This document shows, piece by piece, positions 1-7,675 of a stretch of DNA of 64,000 nt. The notes beneath the pieces are model-generated. The model made no database searches, was not told the DNA's origin, and was given only the letters and a program-made list of their open reading frames with translations. This stretch comes from an uncultured Eubacterium sp. (GTDB lineage Bacteria; Bacillota; Clostridia; Oscillospirales; Acutalibacteraceae), in the NCBI GenBank assembly GCA_910577195.1, contig CAJTLP010000004.1:124001-188000 (forward strand), read 5' to 3'. Numbering within the stretch: the stretch's first letter is position 1; every line of letters begins with the position of its first letter. Both the position numbers and the translations under genes were made by a program.

Positions 1-2
1 TA

Positions 3-1016
3 ACATATTATATAAGTTTACTTAAAGTATGCACTCTAAAAAACAAAAAAATTTATTATGAGTCGTCAATTGATTCTATTGGTAGTATTCAAGCTGTAGT
101 TTTTGATTTTGATGGGACATTAACAAAAGGCAGTTCTGGAAAAACTACATGGGAAACTATCTGGACCGAATTAGGATATGATGTGAAAATATGTAGAGAA
201 CTGCATAAAAAATTTGATAAGAACGAAATTACTCATAAAAAATGGTGTGAAATTACGCAAGAGTATTTCCAAAAGAAAGATCTGAATAAAAGTTTGTTAC
301 TAAAAATTGCTAATAATATTAAGTTATTAAAAGGAACAAAAAAAACATTTGATATATTGACTGATAACAATATAAAAATTTATATTGTTTCGGGTTCAAT
401 ATTATTTATAATTCAATCATATATGAATTTCTTTAAAGCAAGTATATTTTGCGATTTAAGTTCGGGAATAAATAATTACGATTATTTAGATGATAATTTC
501 CCATTTTCTAGTGTTCTATTTTGGAGTGAACTATATGAAAGAATTGGAGTATATAAATTTATAACTGAAAGTGATGAAAGTGTATTTATTGGAACAGTTG
601 AAAGCGATGAACAAATAAAATTTTTAGAATCAATTCAAAAACTGATTAAAAGTTATGAGTCAACACAAAATGACATATATATGTATATTGATAAATTGCC
701 TAATAGAGGTGAAGTTTTAATTAATGATGAAAATGCATATTTAAAAAGAATTATGGAGGTGCGAGAAAATATAAATAGTTTAATAGAGAATAAAGAAAAA
801 ACAGAACAAGGAGAAAATAATATGGATGAAGTATTTGTGGTTCATGGAAGAAATGAAAAAATTAAAGATTCCCTTTTTGACTTTTTAGAAGCAATTAATA
901 TAAAACCGTTAGAGTGGGAAGAAGTTGTTAGAAGAACAGGTACTGGCACACCAACAACACTTGAAGTAATTGAAGCTGTCTTGAACTTGTTTTCTGTGAA
1001 TTCTGCAAGTCTTTGA
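3..1016 (+). pseudogene. HAD-phosphatase-like / TIR-like (PF10137-type) fusion, 3'-truncated
   Basis: The frame is open from the window edge, so the true start lies outside. Near 99-122 it encodes VVFDFDGTLT, the HAD motif I with the nucleophilic Asp pair. IYIVSGS follows (about 380-400) and fits HAD motif II, giving a SerB/HAD-IB-like N-terminal half. After a helical linker, DEVFVVHGRNEKIKDSLFDF (from 826) and a following RTGTGTPTTLEV stretch match the start of the TIR-like nucleotide-binding domain found in CBASS/Pycsar-type effectors (PF10137). The homology stops near 980. The last ten codons are simply the antisense of the neighbouring integrase gene. Most of the TIR-like domain, including its catalytic half, is therefore missing and the protein should be non-functional. 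A ribosome-site-like AAGGAG precedes the Met of MDEVFVV, so the TIR part could also have been an internally started product. The defence role is inferred from the domain family. Confidence 0.7.
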
Positions 1017-2098
1017 CGGTTCTGTTCGAATACCTCGTCTACCATATGCGTGTATATCTTTGCTGTTACTGAGATATCACTATGTCCCATTAGTTCTTTC
1101 GCAACATTGATAGGTACTCCAGCGGCTTGACAGTCGGTACAGAATGTATGTCGGAGTAGGTAAGGTTCTAAATCTTCTGCTAATGTTGATTTGGTAATTT
1201 GATTTCTGTAAACCGTTGCACCGTTTGCAATATCCATTTCTCTTTTAAAGTTATGCCATGCGTGATAGAAGGCGTTTTCATCCATAGGTAAGTTTGGATT
1301 TTTGCATCTTACAAATACATACTGTTCGTTTAAATTTTTAGCCTTGTGTTCACGCAAGGCTTTTACTAATTGCGGTGGCATAGGAATTTTTCTGCCGGTG
1401 CCTGCTTTCGTTTTGCTTTTACCTACAGTTAAGATTGCATTATCAAAATCAATCCAATCCCATTTCATTCGTCTTATTTCAGCAGGACGCAATCCACAGC
1501 ATAACATTGTCAGTACCATAGCACCTGCATAGTGATTTGGAACTTGTTTCAAAATCAATGCTCGTTCTTCGTCAGTAATTGGTCTGCGTTTGCCTTCAGT
1601 GACTTGAGGCAACACAATATCTTCGGCAGGATTCTCACCGATTAACTTTTGCTTTTGAGCTTTGCGCAATACTCGTCGTAGTGTCATTCGTATCTTTGAA
1701 ACATTTGCTTTGCTGTAACCAACATATTTGTTTAAGAACCTTTGACAATCATCTTCAGTAATATCGCATAGCTTGAATTTTTCAAAGTATGGAATGATGT
1801 TACTATAAAGATAATATTTGTAATCATTTTTTGTGGTTGAACTTATATTAGCATCTTTAATATTTAACTCATACCAGTTATCAGCGAATACTTTGAAATT
1901 AACTTCGGGAAACATAGTTTTATTTTTTAATTCATCCTGTTCCTTTTGCCATTCTAACAGCTTTTGCTCCATATTCTTTTTAACTTGCCGTTCACTTTTA
2001 CCACGAGCAGTCAATCGAATCTTATTGCCATCGGTATCAGTAACCTGACGAGTCATTCGGTAGAGTATTGAACCGTCAGGTCGTTTTTCTTCATACAT
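842..2098 (-). CDS. Tyrosine recombinase/integrase (Tn916-Int-like), with readthrough C-terminal tail
   Basis: Site-specific recombinase that would integrate and excise the mobile element through a covalent tyrosine intermediate. Counted from the chosen start, it has an arm-type N-terminal domain, a SAM-like core-binding domain (about 70-130) and a catalytic domain with Arg204 (CGLRPAEIRRM), Arg316 (YLLRHTFCTD), His339 (LMGHSDI) and Tyr349 (KIYTHM). The usual first His of HxxR is Tyr here, as I recall in several Clostridia integrases. Start 2098 is chosen because AAGGAGATG lies just upstream; the frame extends further but would contain that ribosome site. Normal integrase sequence ends near residue 375 (TENKFKTA). 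The remaining ~43 residues are antisense of the interrupted HAD-TIR gene, so the native stop was lost or lies beyond a recombination joint. It may still be active. Confidence 0.85.
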   Translation of the reverse strand: MYEEKRPDGSILYRMTRQVTDTDGNKIRLTARGKSERQVKKNMEQKLLEWQKEQDELKNKTMFPEVNFKVFADNWYELNIKDANISSTTKNDYKYYLYSNIIPYFEKFKLCDITEDDCQRFLNKYVGYSKANVSKIRMTLRRVLRKAQKQKLIGENPAEDIVLPQVTEGKRRPITDEERALILKQVPNHYAGAMVLTMLCCGLRPAEIRRMKWDWIDFDNAILTVGKSKTKAGTGRKIPMPPQLVKALREHKAKNLNEQYVFVRCKNPNLPMDENAFYHAWHNFKREMDIANGATVYRNQITKSTLAEDLEPYLLRHTFCTDCQAAGVPINVAKELMGHSDISVTAKIYTHMVDEVFEQNRQRLAEFTENKFKTASITSSVVGVPVPVLLTTSSHSNGFILIASKKSKRESLIFSFLP

Positions 2099-2221
2099 AT
2101 AATCATCTCCTTTGTGACACATATTACTCTTTTGGTACTTGAATATCTATCACCAATACCAACAAAGATTTATGTGTTTATTTGTTTATTATTTTAATAA
2201 ATTGATAGGTAATTATTACTC

Positions 2222-2250
2222 TTGATATGAATTTTGAATAATGGTATAAT
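2222..2250 (+). promoter_or_regulatory. Sigma-A-type promoter for the VbhA-Fic pair
   Basis: TTGATA (2222-2227), a 17-bp spacer and TATAAT (2245-2250) place transcription start near 2257, just upstream of the antitoxin ATG at 2270. This supports 2270 rather than the in-frame ATG at 2234 as the translational start. Confidence 0.65.
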
Positions 2251-2269
2251 AATTATGCGAGGTGATTCT

Positions 2270-2443
2270 ATGAGTGAAAAAGAAATTGATAAGGCAATAA
2301 AAAATGCATCTGCTTCTGTTGAAATGGAAGGCTTTTCAATAGATGAGCAAAGCAAAATACTTTGCAAAAAACTTCTGCTTAATGAAATCACAATGGATGA
2401 TTATATATTATTAGTTAAACAAAAGGCAGGAGTTAATGCTTAA
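2270..2443 (+). CDS. VbhA-like antitoxin of a Fic toxin
   Basis: Small (57-residue) helical protein directly before a Fic gene, with SVEMEG near its N-terminal third. This fits the Fic-inhibitory motif (S/T)xxxE(G/N), whose Glu blocks the ATP gamma-phosphate site of class I Fic enzymes such as the VbhA/VbhT pair. AGGTGA precedes ATG 2270 at good distance. Its TAA overlaps the ATG of the Fic gene by one base (TAATG), so the pair is translationally coupled with antitoxin first. The family assignment rests on motif plus context. Confidence 0.8.
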   Translation: MSEKEIDKAIKNASASVEMEGFSIDEQSKILCKKLLLNEITMDDYILLVKQKAGVNA

Positions 2444-3057
2444 TGAGTTATAGTATTGATGCCATTACTGATGGATGCTATGAAAATACAACCTGTCTTA
2501 TCAACAAGTTTGATATTCGTGACGAGGATAAATTGAAAAAAGTTGAAGCTGATATTACATTTGCTAAAGCAACAATTTTAGAAAGTAATCCTATATCTGA
2601 TAAATTTGATTTGGAACATTACAAGGCAATACATAGATTTCTTTTTGAAGATATTTATGATTGGGCGGGTACATTTCGTACGGTTGATATGGCAAAGAAA
2701 GGTACAAGCTTTTGCTCGGAAGATCAACTTGAAGATGTTGCAAGAAATTGTTTTGACAGATTAGCAGAGAATAATTTGTTTTCTGATTTAGACAGAGATG
2801 AATTTGTAGATGCTGTAGTTGATTTTTATTGTGTAACGAATATGCTGCATCCTTTCAGAGAGGGCAACGGTAGAACGCAGAGAATTTTTATTTCACAATT
2901 AATTCATCATAATGGCTATGATTTTGATTTTTCGGATATTGATTCTGATGATTTGATGATTGCAACAATTCAAGCTGCTAATGGTGTAACCGATTTTTTA
3001 AAGCAACTTTTTGATGAAAATATCTCTGCTCAATCGAATGAGATTACAATGATATAG
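2443..3057 (+). CDS. Fic-domain toxin (AMPylase-type)
   Basis: 204-residue Fic protein carrying the complete active loop HPFREGNGRTQR (residues 136-147). The His is the general base, Asn and Arg hold the nucleotide, and Glu-Gly bind the phosphates. Fic proteins transfer AMP (less often another nucleotide moiety) to hydroxyl groups of target proteins; class I toxins such as VbhT modify gyrase and topoisomerase IV. The length fits a stand-alone Fic toxin with little beyond the core fold. It sits inside the integrase-bearing element, consistent with an addiction module stabilising that element. The target cannot be read from the sequence. Confidence 0.9.
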   Translation: MSYSIDAITDGCYENTTCLINKFDIRDEDKLKKVEADITFAKATILESNPISDKFDLEHYKAIHRFLFEDIYDWAGTFRTVDMAKKGTSFCSEDQLEDVARNCFDRLAENNLFSDLDRDEFVDAVVDFYCVTNMLHPFREGNGRTQRIFISQLIHHNGYDFDFSDIDSDDLMIATIQAANGVTDFLKQLFDENISAQSNEITMI

Positions 3058-3090
3058 TTATTTTGCAGCAGGCTTAGTGCTTGCTGTTTT

Positions 3091-3306
3091 TTATTTGTAA
3101 ACCTTTTTGAGAATATCATAAAGATAATATTTTTTACTGCCTGTAAGCTCAGCAGTAGGTATGTCGGCAACAAGTTTTCTTGCAGATTCTCTGCTGATAC
3201 CGAACACTTTTCCCACTTCGGTTACATTCAAAAAGTAACCAAACTTGCCTGAAATTTCAGTTGCGATTGATTTTAATTCATTAGTTGTCTTTTTTATAGT
3301 TAACAT
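3091..3306 (-). CDS. Excisionase/MerR-like small DNA-binding protein
   Basis: About 70 residues, with a winged-helix-like core (GYFLNVTEVGKVFGISRESA) ending in a basic, tyrosine-rich tail (KKYYLYDILKKVYK). This is typical of excisionases and recombination directionality factors. It converges on the Fic gene and lies 1 kb from the integrase, so a role as Xis is likely. The start is odd. ATG 3306 overlaps the GGAG ribosome site itself, while the codon at ideal distance (3297-3295) is ATA. Either translation starts inefficiently on ATA, or an original ATG has been lost. Confidence 0.6.
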   Translation of the reverse strand: MLTIKKTTNELKSIATEISGKFGYFLNVTEVGKVFGISRESARKLVADIPTAELTGSKKYYLYDILKKVYK

Positions 3307-3700
3307 CTCCTTTTTTGTTACAACCCCTGCTATGACACCGTAAAATTTCCTTTAACCAAGCCGAATTTTGCAGTTTACAGCACCTATCATAGGCACCTAA
3401 GGGCATTTTACGACCCCTAAGATGAATTTTCTAAATTTGGCTTAACGGCGGGCGTTGCACGCCGAAGTTAGGCGAGTAGAGCGCTTCCAAAGCGCCTACT
3501 CTTTCTCCTGCTTGAAAATCGACCTTGAGAATATGGCTTGAGCTGTGCCTGTAAAACTGTTGTCACAAATGCCGTCTATTTGCTTTTTATTCTCAATCCG
3601 ATTCGTTATTTTATTTGTTTTAGAACTCTCTAAATTTTGCCGACAGTTTTGTGACAGGGGTTTTTGATTGTTAGTATTAAGATTTTAAATACGGGGTGGT
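3307..3700. other. Non-coding region of the mobile element with two hairpins
   Basis: No gene is visible. Two G+C-richer hairpins stand out against AT-rich surroundings: GGCGT-TGC-ACGCC at 3451-3463, and an imperfect 12-bp stem at 3475-3500 (arms AGTAGAGCGCTT and AAAGCGCCTACT). Neither is followed by a T-run. The position between the excisionase-like and replication/HTH-like genes would suit an origin of transfer, an attachment-related site or a regulatory RNA, but nothing in the sequence decides between these. Confidence 0.4.
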
Positions 3701-3991
3701 TTAAATTTTTAATACGGTATATAGATTAGATAACTGACCATTGCCATCGTATCTATGAGCGATATCAATGTATCCGTTATTAGATAAATTTTTAATTGCT
3801 GTGGTGGCAGTTACAGATGATATACTGCAATTTTCAGCAATGTTTTTTATTGATGGAAAACATTGCTGTTTTGAATCACAGCATCGTTTTAGATAACTGT
3901 ACACGATAAAATCTCTCGGATTCATTCTCTCATTAAAAATGTCATTCGGCAGAATAAAAAAATTTCCATTTTGTTTTTTGCTCTTATAAAT
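3701..3991 (-). CDS. Winged-helix (HTH_36-like) element protein with apparent ATT start
   Basis: About 96 residues. The segment PRDFIVYSYLKRCC followed by FPSIKNIAENCSISSVTATT is a winged helix-turn-helix of the kind found in plasmid and ICE replication or regulatory proteins (HTH_36 family). The C-terminal wing (NGYIDIAHRYDGNGQLSNLY) is complete. A strong AAGGAG lies nine bases before the ATT at 3991, which heads IYKSKKQNGN. The frame continues upstream only to a GTG at 4060 that has no ribosome site. I therefore take 3991 as the intended start, with ATG probably mutated to ATT. Confidence 0.55.
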   Translation of the reverse strand: MYKSKKQNGNFFILPNDIFNERMNPRDFIVYSYLKRCCDSKQQCFPSIKNIAENCSISSVTATTAIKNLSNNGYIDIAHRYDGNGQLSNLYTVLKI

Positions 3992-4060
3992 AGTTGAGAT
4001 CTCCTTTCTAAAAATTTTATAGATTTCAAAATGCAAAATGATAAAACAAAAGTCGGGCAC

Positions 4061-4430
4061 CGAAACCTACACATACTTTTACACAGACTACTCCCTTGTG
4101 TGAGGAATTACTATGCAAATATGTACAAGTTTCAATGCCCAACTATCCCTAGCGTACATTAAACCCAAAAAATTAGTTTTAACTTTTATTGAGTTAAACT
4201 ATAAATAAGTAATAAGTAAAAATATTCAATTGTAATGTATACTATCGACTTCCTCTGCCGATAATATTTAGTTTAGCAAAAAGTATATATTGTGTCAATA
4301 TATTTTTCGGAGAAGAACGCCGTCTTGAAAAAATCAAGATGGCGTTTTTATTTGTATTAAATTTATGCAAGGATAAATGTGAAATCAAATTGACATATAC
4401 AGTTAAGTGTAACTTTTGAATTATTGAATA
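4061..4430. other. Gene-free, AT-rich boundary region of the element
   Basis: No convincing gene and no copy of the missing 3' part of the TIR-like gene, so the right-hand edge of the inserted element is not identified. It contains one clear hairpin (annotated separately) and a weak palindrome around 4230-4255. Confidence 0.4.
4316..4360 (+). terminator. Intrinsic terminator-like hairpin
   Basis: A 13-bp stem starting AACGCC and ending GGCGTT around a short A-rich loop, followed on the + side by TTTTTATTTG. On the - side the tail is only TTCTTCTCC. It can end the convergent TetR transcript or a + strand transcript entering from the element. Confidence 0.6.
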
Positions 4431-5009
4431 TTATTCAACAAAATAATCATCAAGATTAATCAGTGCACTCCTGTTAATTGAAAAGAGCAGGTTGCATATT
4501 GCTGTTTCATCAACAGCGTAATCCGAGCGTATCCATTGAAGAATAATGCCTGTGCTGCCATTGAGTATATATGAATAGATATATTGTTCTGTTTCCTTTT
4601 CAAATACGATATTGAGATTTTCAACAAACTGAATAATTGATTGCTGCATAAATTTTGTTCTGAAATCAGGGTCGGAAGAATCTATGAGCAGTGTTCTGAA
4701 AGACTTATCATTATCTTTTATATATTTCAAAAAAGACAGAAGATATTTATGAGCACCCAAATCGTTCTCTGCTCCGATTTTTTTCAGATGTTCTTCTGTT
4801 GAATTCAAAAGTTCATTTTCAAGCTCTTCCAACAAATCTTTAGGCTCATTATAGTGCGCATAAAAGGTTGAACGGTTAAGCTCTGCTTTTTGGCAAAGCT
4901 CACGAACGGATATTTTGTGAATATCTCCCTTCTCTTTCAACAGGTCAATTATTGCATTTTTGAATAATAATTTTGAAAGTCTTGTGCGCTGATTATTTTT
5001 TGTATTCAT
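4431..5009 (-). CDS. TetR/AcrR-family transcriptional regulator
   Basis: 192 residues with an N-terminal helix-turn-helix (KISVRELCQKAELNRSTFYA, about residues 33-52), the recognition helix typical of TetR proteins. The divergent C-terminal ligand domain resembles the DhaS-like TetR group. It is transcribed away from the GH43 remnant at 5143, and the shared intergenic region carries repeated GATTGT half-sites, which suits a local autorepressor. Its target genes may have been lost, since the downstream GH43 gene is truncated. The effector is unknown. Confidence 0.85.
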   Translation of the reverse strand: MNTKNNQRTRLSKLLFKNAIIDLLKEKGDIHKISVRELCQKAELNRSTFYAHYNEPKDLLEELENELLNSTEEHLKKIGAENDLGAHKYLLSFLKYIKDNDKSFRTLLIDSSDPDFRTKFMQQSIIQFVENLNIVFEKETEQYIYSYILNGSTGIILQWIRSDYAVDETAICNLLFSINRSALINLDDYFVE

Positions 5010-5029
5010 ATTATTCCGTCACTTTCGCT

Positions 5030-5099
5030 GATTGTGTTGATTTTATAACAATCATTATACAAACTGATGATTGTTACACCGACACTGTGTTGATATAAT
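5030..5099 (+). promoter_or_regulatory. Promoter with GATTGT inverted repeats, probable TetR operator
   Basis: TTGTTA (5071-5076), a 17-bp spacer and TATAAT (5094-5099) form a promoter for the GH43 gene. An inverted repeat, ACAATCAT (5048-5055) and ATGATTGT (5067-5074), overlaps the -35 box. A third half-site, GATTGT, lies at 5030-5035 facing 5048. Occlusion of the -35 by the divergent TetR protein is the simple reading. The binding itself is inferred. Confidence 0.6.
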
Positions 5100-5142
5100 T
5101 AAAGTGTAATTGAAAATAATTGACTTGTCAAGAGGTGGCACT

Positions 5143-6051
5143 ATGAAAAAACAAGTCTTTAATCCCTACCTGCCGCTTGATACATATATTCCTGACGGTG
5201 AGCCTCATGTATTTGGTGACAGAATTTATATTTATGGCAGTCACGACAAAGAGGGCGGAGATGATTTTTGCTTGCTTGATTATGAATGCTGGTCTGCACC
5301 GGTCAATGATTTAAGTGACTGGCGATGTGAGGGAATCATTTATCAGGCAAAGCAATGTCCTCATTACAGCGAGGTCAGACAGGATTTATATGCTCCTGAT
5401 GTTGTTCAGGGAAATGACGGAAGATATTATCTTTACTATGATTTATCGGGACGAGGCAATCACGGTTTTGACGGACCTATAAGCGTGGCTGTCTGTGATA
5501 CGCCTGCAGGACAGTTTGAATATTATGGAGATGTTAGATGTTCTAACGGCGAACCATTATTAAAATATATTCCCTTTGATCCTGCTGTGCTGAATGACAA
5601 TGGCAGAATTTATCTTTCATACGGTTGGGGCTTTGTTATGGATACAAATGCACCTATTGTAAAGCATATCATGCCGTATGTTATGCGTGGAATTTTCAAT
5701 AAATCAGTAAAGGAAATTAAAGGTGAAAATCCACTCAGCATTATGGGTGAAAATGTTGTTGAGCTTGAAGATGATATGCTTACTGTTAAAGGTGAGCCTA
5801 AGAGAATTCTTCCTGCAATCAATAATGCACCTAAAGGAACAGAATACAGAAAGCACTGTTTTTATGAAGGTGCATCACTCAGAAAATTCGGTGATTTATA
5901 TTACTTTATATATTCATCTCAGGTTAATCACGAGCTTTGTTATGCAACAAGCGAATATCCTGACAGGGATTTTACATATCGTGGTGTGATTATTTCAAAC
6001 GGTGATGCTTACTCAAGACAGACAATCAAAAATATTATCAATCCTAAATGA
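5143..6051 (+). pseudogene. GH43-type glycosidase, C-terminally truncated by junction
   Basis: The N-terminal ~285 residues resemble a five-bladed beta-propeller glycosidase of family 43 (arabinanase/xylosidase superfamily). They show NPYLPLDTYIPDGEPHVFGD with the first-blade Asp, LYAPDVVQGNDGRYYLYYD and FYEGASLRKFGDLYYFIYSS with the catalytic-acid Glu region. AGAGGTGG supports the start at ATG 5143. GH43 proteins of this type are usually about 500 residues. Here the homology ends at SNGD near 6003, and the last 15 residues are the DeoR gene read in another frame. The missing part includes the last blade and any C-terminal domain, so activity is doubtful. Confidence 0.75.
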
Positions 6052-6751
6052 GCAAGGTTCCGTAACAGTATCAAGACTGACAGAGATACTTTCTGCAAGT
6101 GAATCAACCATCAGGCGTGATTTAACATCTCTTGCAAGCGAGGGCAAACTCAACAAGGTGCACGGAGGCGCAACGGCACTTAATCAGGAATTTGTCAGAT
6201 TTGAAGATAATATTGAAGATAAATTGACAAAGCATACCGATGAGAAAATAAGAATCGCCGAGTATGCCGCACGTCAAATACAAGATGATGATTTTGTTTT
6301 TATTGATGCGGGAACTTCCACCCTGCTGATGACTTCTTATCTGAAAAATTCAAAGGCAACCTTTGTTACAAACGGAGTCGATCACGCTAAGCAGTTGGCA
6401 AAAAACGGCTGCAATACAATAGTTTTAGGCGGTCTGCTTAAGCAATCAACAGAGGCTATCATCGGTCTTGTGGCTGCAACAAATTTACAAAAATACTCCT
6501 TTACAAAAGCGTTTATCGGAACAAACGGTATAAGTGAAAAGCAGGGCTTTACAACACCGGATACAGAAGAAGCAATGCTCAAAGCAGTAGCTATTGAAAG
6601 AAGCTTTATTACATATATACTTGCCGATTCATCCAAATTCGACAAGGTCAGCGCAGTAACCTTTGCTTCTATTGATTCAGCCTGTATTGTAACCGACAAA
6701 TGCTACAATAATAATATAGCAAAACGAACAGTTGTAAAAGAGGTGGTTTAA
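6005..6751 (+). CDS. DeoR-family regulator of the fructose operon (FruR-like)
   Basis: About 248 residues. The N-terminal HTH (SVTVSRLTEILSASESTIRR) and the following EGKLNKVHGGAT are the DeoR signature. The C-terminal half is the sugar-phosphate-binding domain (FIDAGTSTLLMTSYL, AFIGTNGIS). It is followed by fruK with a one-base overlap (TAATG), so it most likely represses this operon in response to fructose 1-phosphate, as in other Firmicutes. The start is exactly at the junction with the truncated GH43 gene; no native promoter and only a poor ribosome site (ACGGTG) remain upstream. Expression may depend on the GH43 promoter. Confidence 0.88.
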   Translation: MLTQDRQSKILSILNEQGSVTVSRLTEILSASESTIRRDLTSLASEGKLNKVHGGATALNQEFVRFEDNIEDKLTKHTDEKIRIAEYAARQIQDDDFVFIDAGTSTLLMTSYLKNSKATFVTNGVDHAKQLAKNGCNTIVLGGLLKQSTEAIIGLVAATNLQKYSFTKAFIGTNGISEKQGFTTPDTEEAMLKAVAIERSFITYILADSSKFDKVSAVTFASIDSACIVTDKCYNNNIAKRTVVKEVV

Positions 6752-7662
6752 TGATTTACACTGTAACATTCAATCCGGCACTTGACTATCTTATGTATGT
6801 CAGTGAATTACAATCAGACGACATTAACCGCACTGAAAAGGAACAGATTTTTTACGGCGGAAAGGGTATTAATGTTTCTGTTATTCTTACTAGGTTGGGC
6901 GTAAAAAACAAGGCTTTAGGCTTCTTGGCAGGCTTTTCGGGGCATCAGATTGAGAATATGCTGAATGCAGACGGTATTGAAAATGATTTTGTGTATTTAA
7001 AAAACGGATACACAAGAATAAATGTTAAAATCAAATCAAAAAAGGAAACCGACATTAATGCCTGCGGACCCGAAATTACAGATGACGGTATTCGGGAACT
7101 TTTCAAAAAAATTGAAAATCTGGAAAATGGCGATTGTCTTGTGCTTGCAGGCTCAATTCCTAAATCATTACCTGATAACATTTATGAAAAAATCATTGAA
7201 AAATTAAATGGCAGGGGATTAGATTTTGTTGTTGACGCAACAGGTGATTTGCTGAAAAATGTTTTAAAATACAAACCGTTTATGATTAAGCCGAATCACC
7301 ACGAACTCGGAGAAATTTTTTCAACAGAAATAAAAACTCTTGGTGATATCAAAAAATACGGGAAAATGCTGCAGGATATGGGGGCAAGAAATGTTCTTGT
7401 TTCAAGAGGAAAAGACGGCGCCGCATTGCTTGACGAAAATGGCAATATCCATACTATGGGCAATGTGCCGGGTAAGATTACCAGTTCTGTCGGATGCGGC
7501 GATTCAATGGTGGCAGGATTTATTGCAGGCTACTGTAAAACAAAAGATTATGCATACGCATTAAAATTAGGTTCTGCCTGCGGTAATGCAACAGCATTTT
7601 CTTCAAACCTTGCAACAAAAGAAGAAATTGAAAAAATGCTTCAAAGCGAAGAATTAAAATAA
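6751..7662 (+). CDS. fruK: 1-phosphofructokinase
   Basis: 303-residue PfkB-family kinase that phosphorylates fructose 1-phosphate to fructose 1,6-bisphosphate with ATP. Visible motifs are YGGKGINVSVILTRLG (substrate-binding glycines) and SSVGCGDSMVAGFIAG, the PfkB signature with the catalytic Asp. AGAGGTGG precedes ATG 6751, which overlaps the regulator's stop codon. It is intact although the downstream FruA transporter is broken, so the pathway may be fed only by fructose 1-phosphate from another transporter. Confidence 0.92.
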   Translation: MIYTVTFNPALDYLMYVSELQSDDINRTEKEQIFYGGKGINVSVILTRLGVKNKALGFLAGFSGHQIENMLNADGIENDFVYLKNGYTRINVKIKSKKETDINACGPEITDDGIRELFKKIENLENGDCLVLAGSIPKSLPDNIYEKIIEKLNGRGLDFVVDATGDLLKNVLKYKPFMIKPNHHELGEIFSTEIKTLGDIKKYGKMLQDMGARNVLVSRGKDGAALLDENGNIHTMGNVPGKITSSVGCGDSMVAGFIAGYCKTKDYAYALKLGSACGNATAFSSNLATKEEIEKMLQSEELK

Positions 7663-7675
7663 GGAGGAAAAGATT

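Noticed and set aside
4316..4360. Right-hand attachment site of the element
   Set aside because: It is an ordinary terminator hairpin; no sequence here matches the junction at 970-985.
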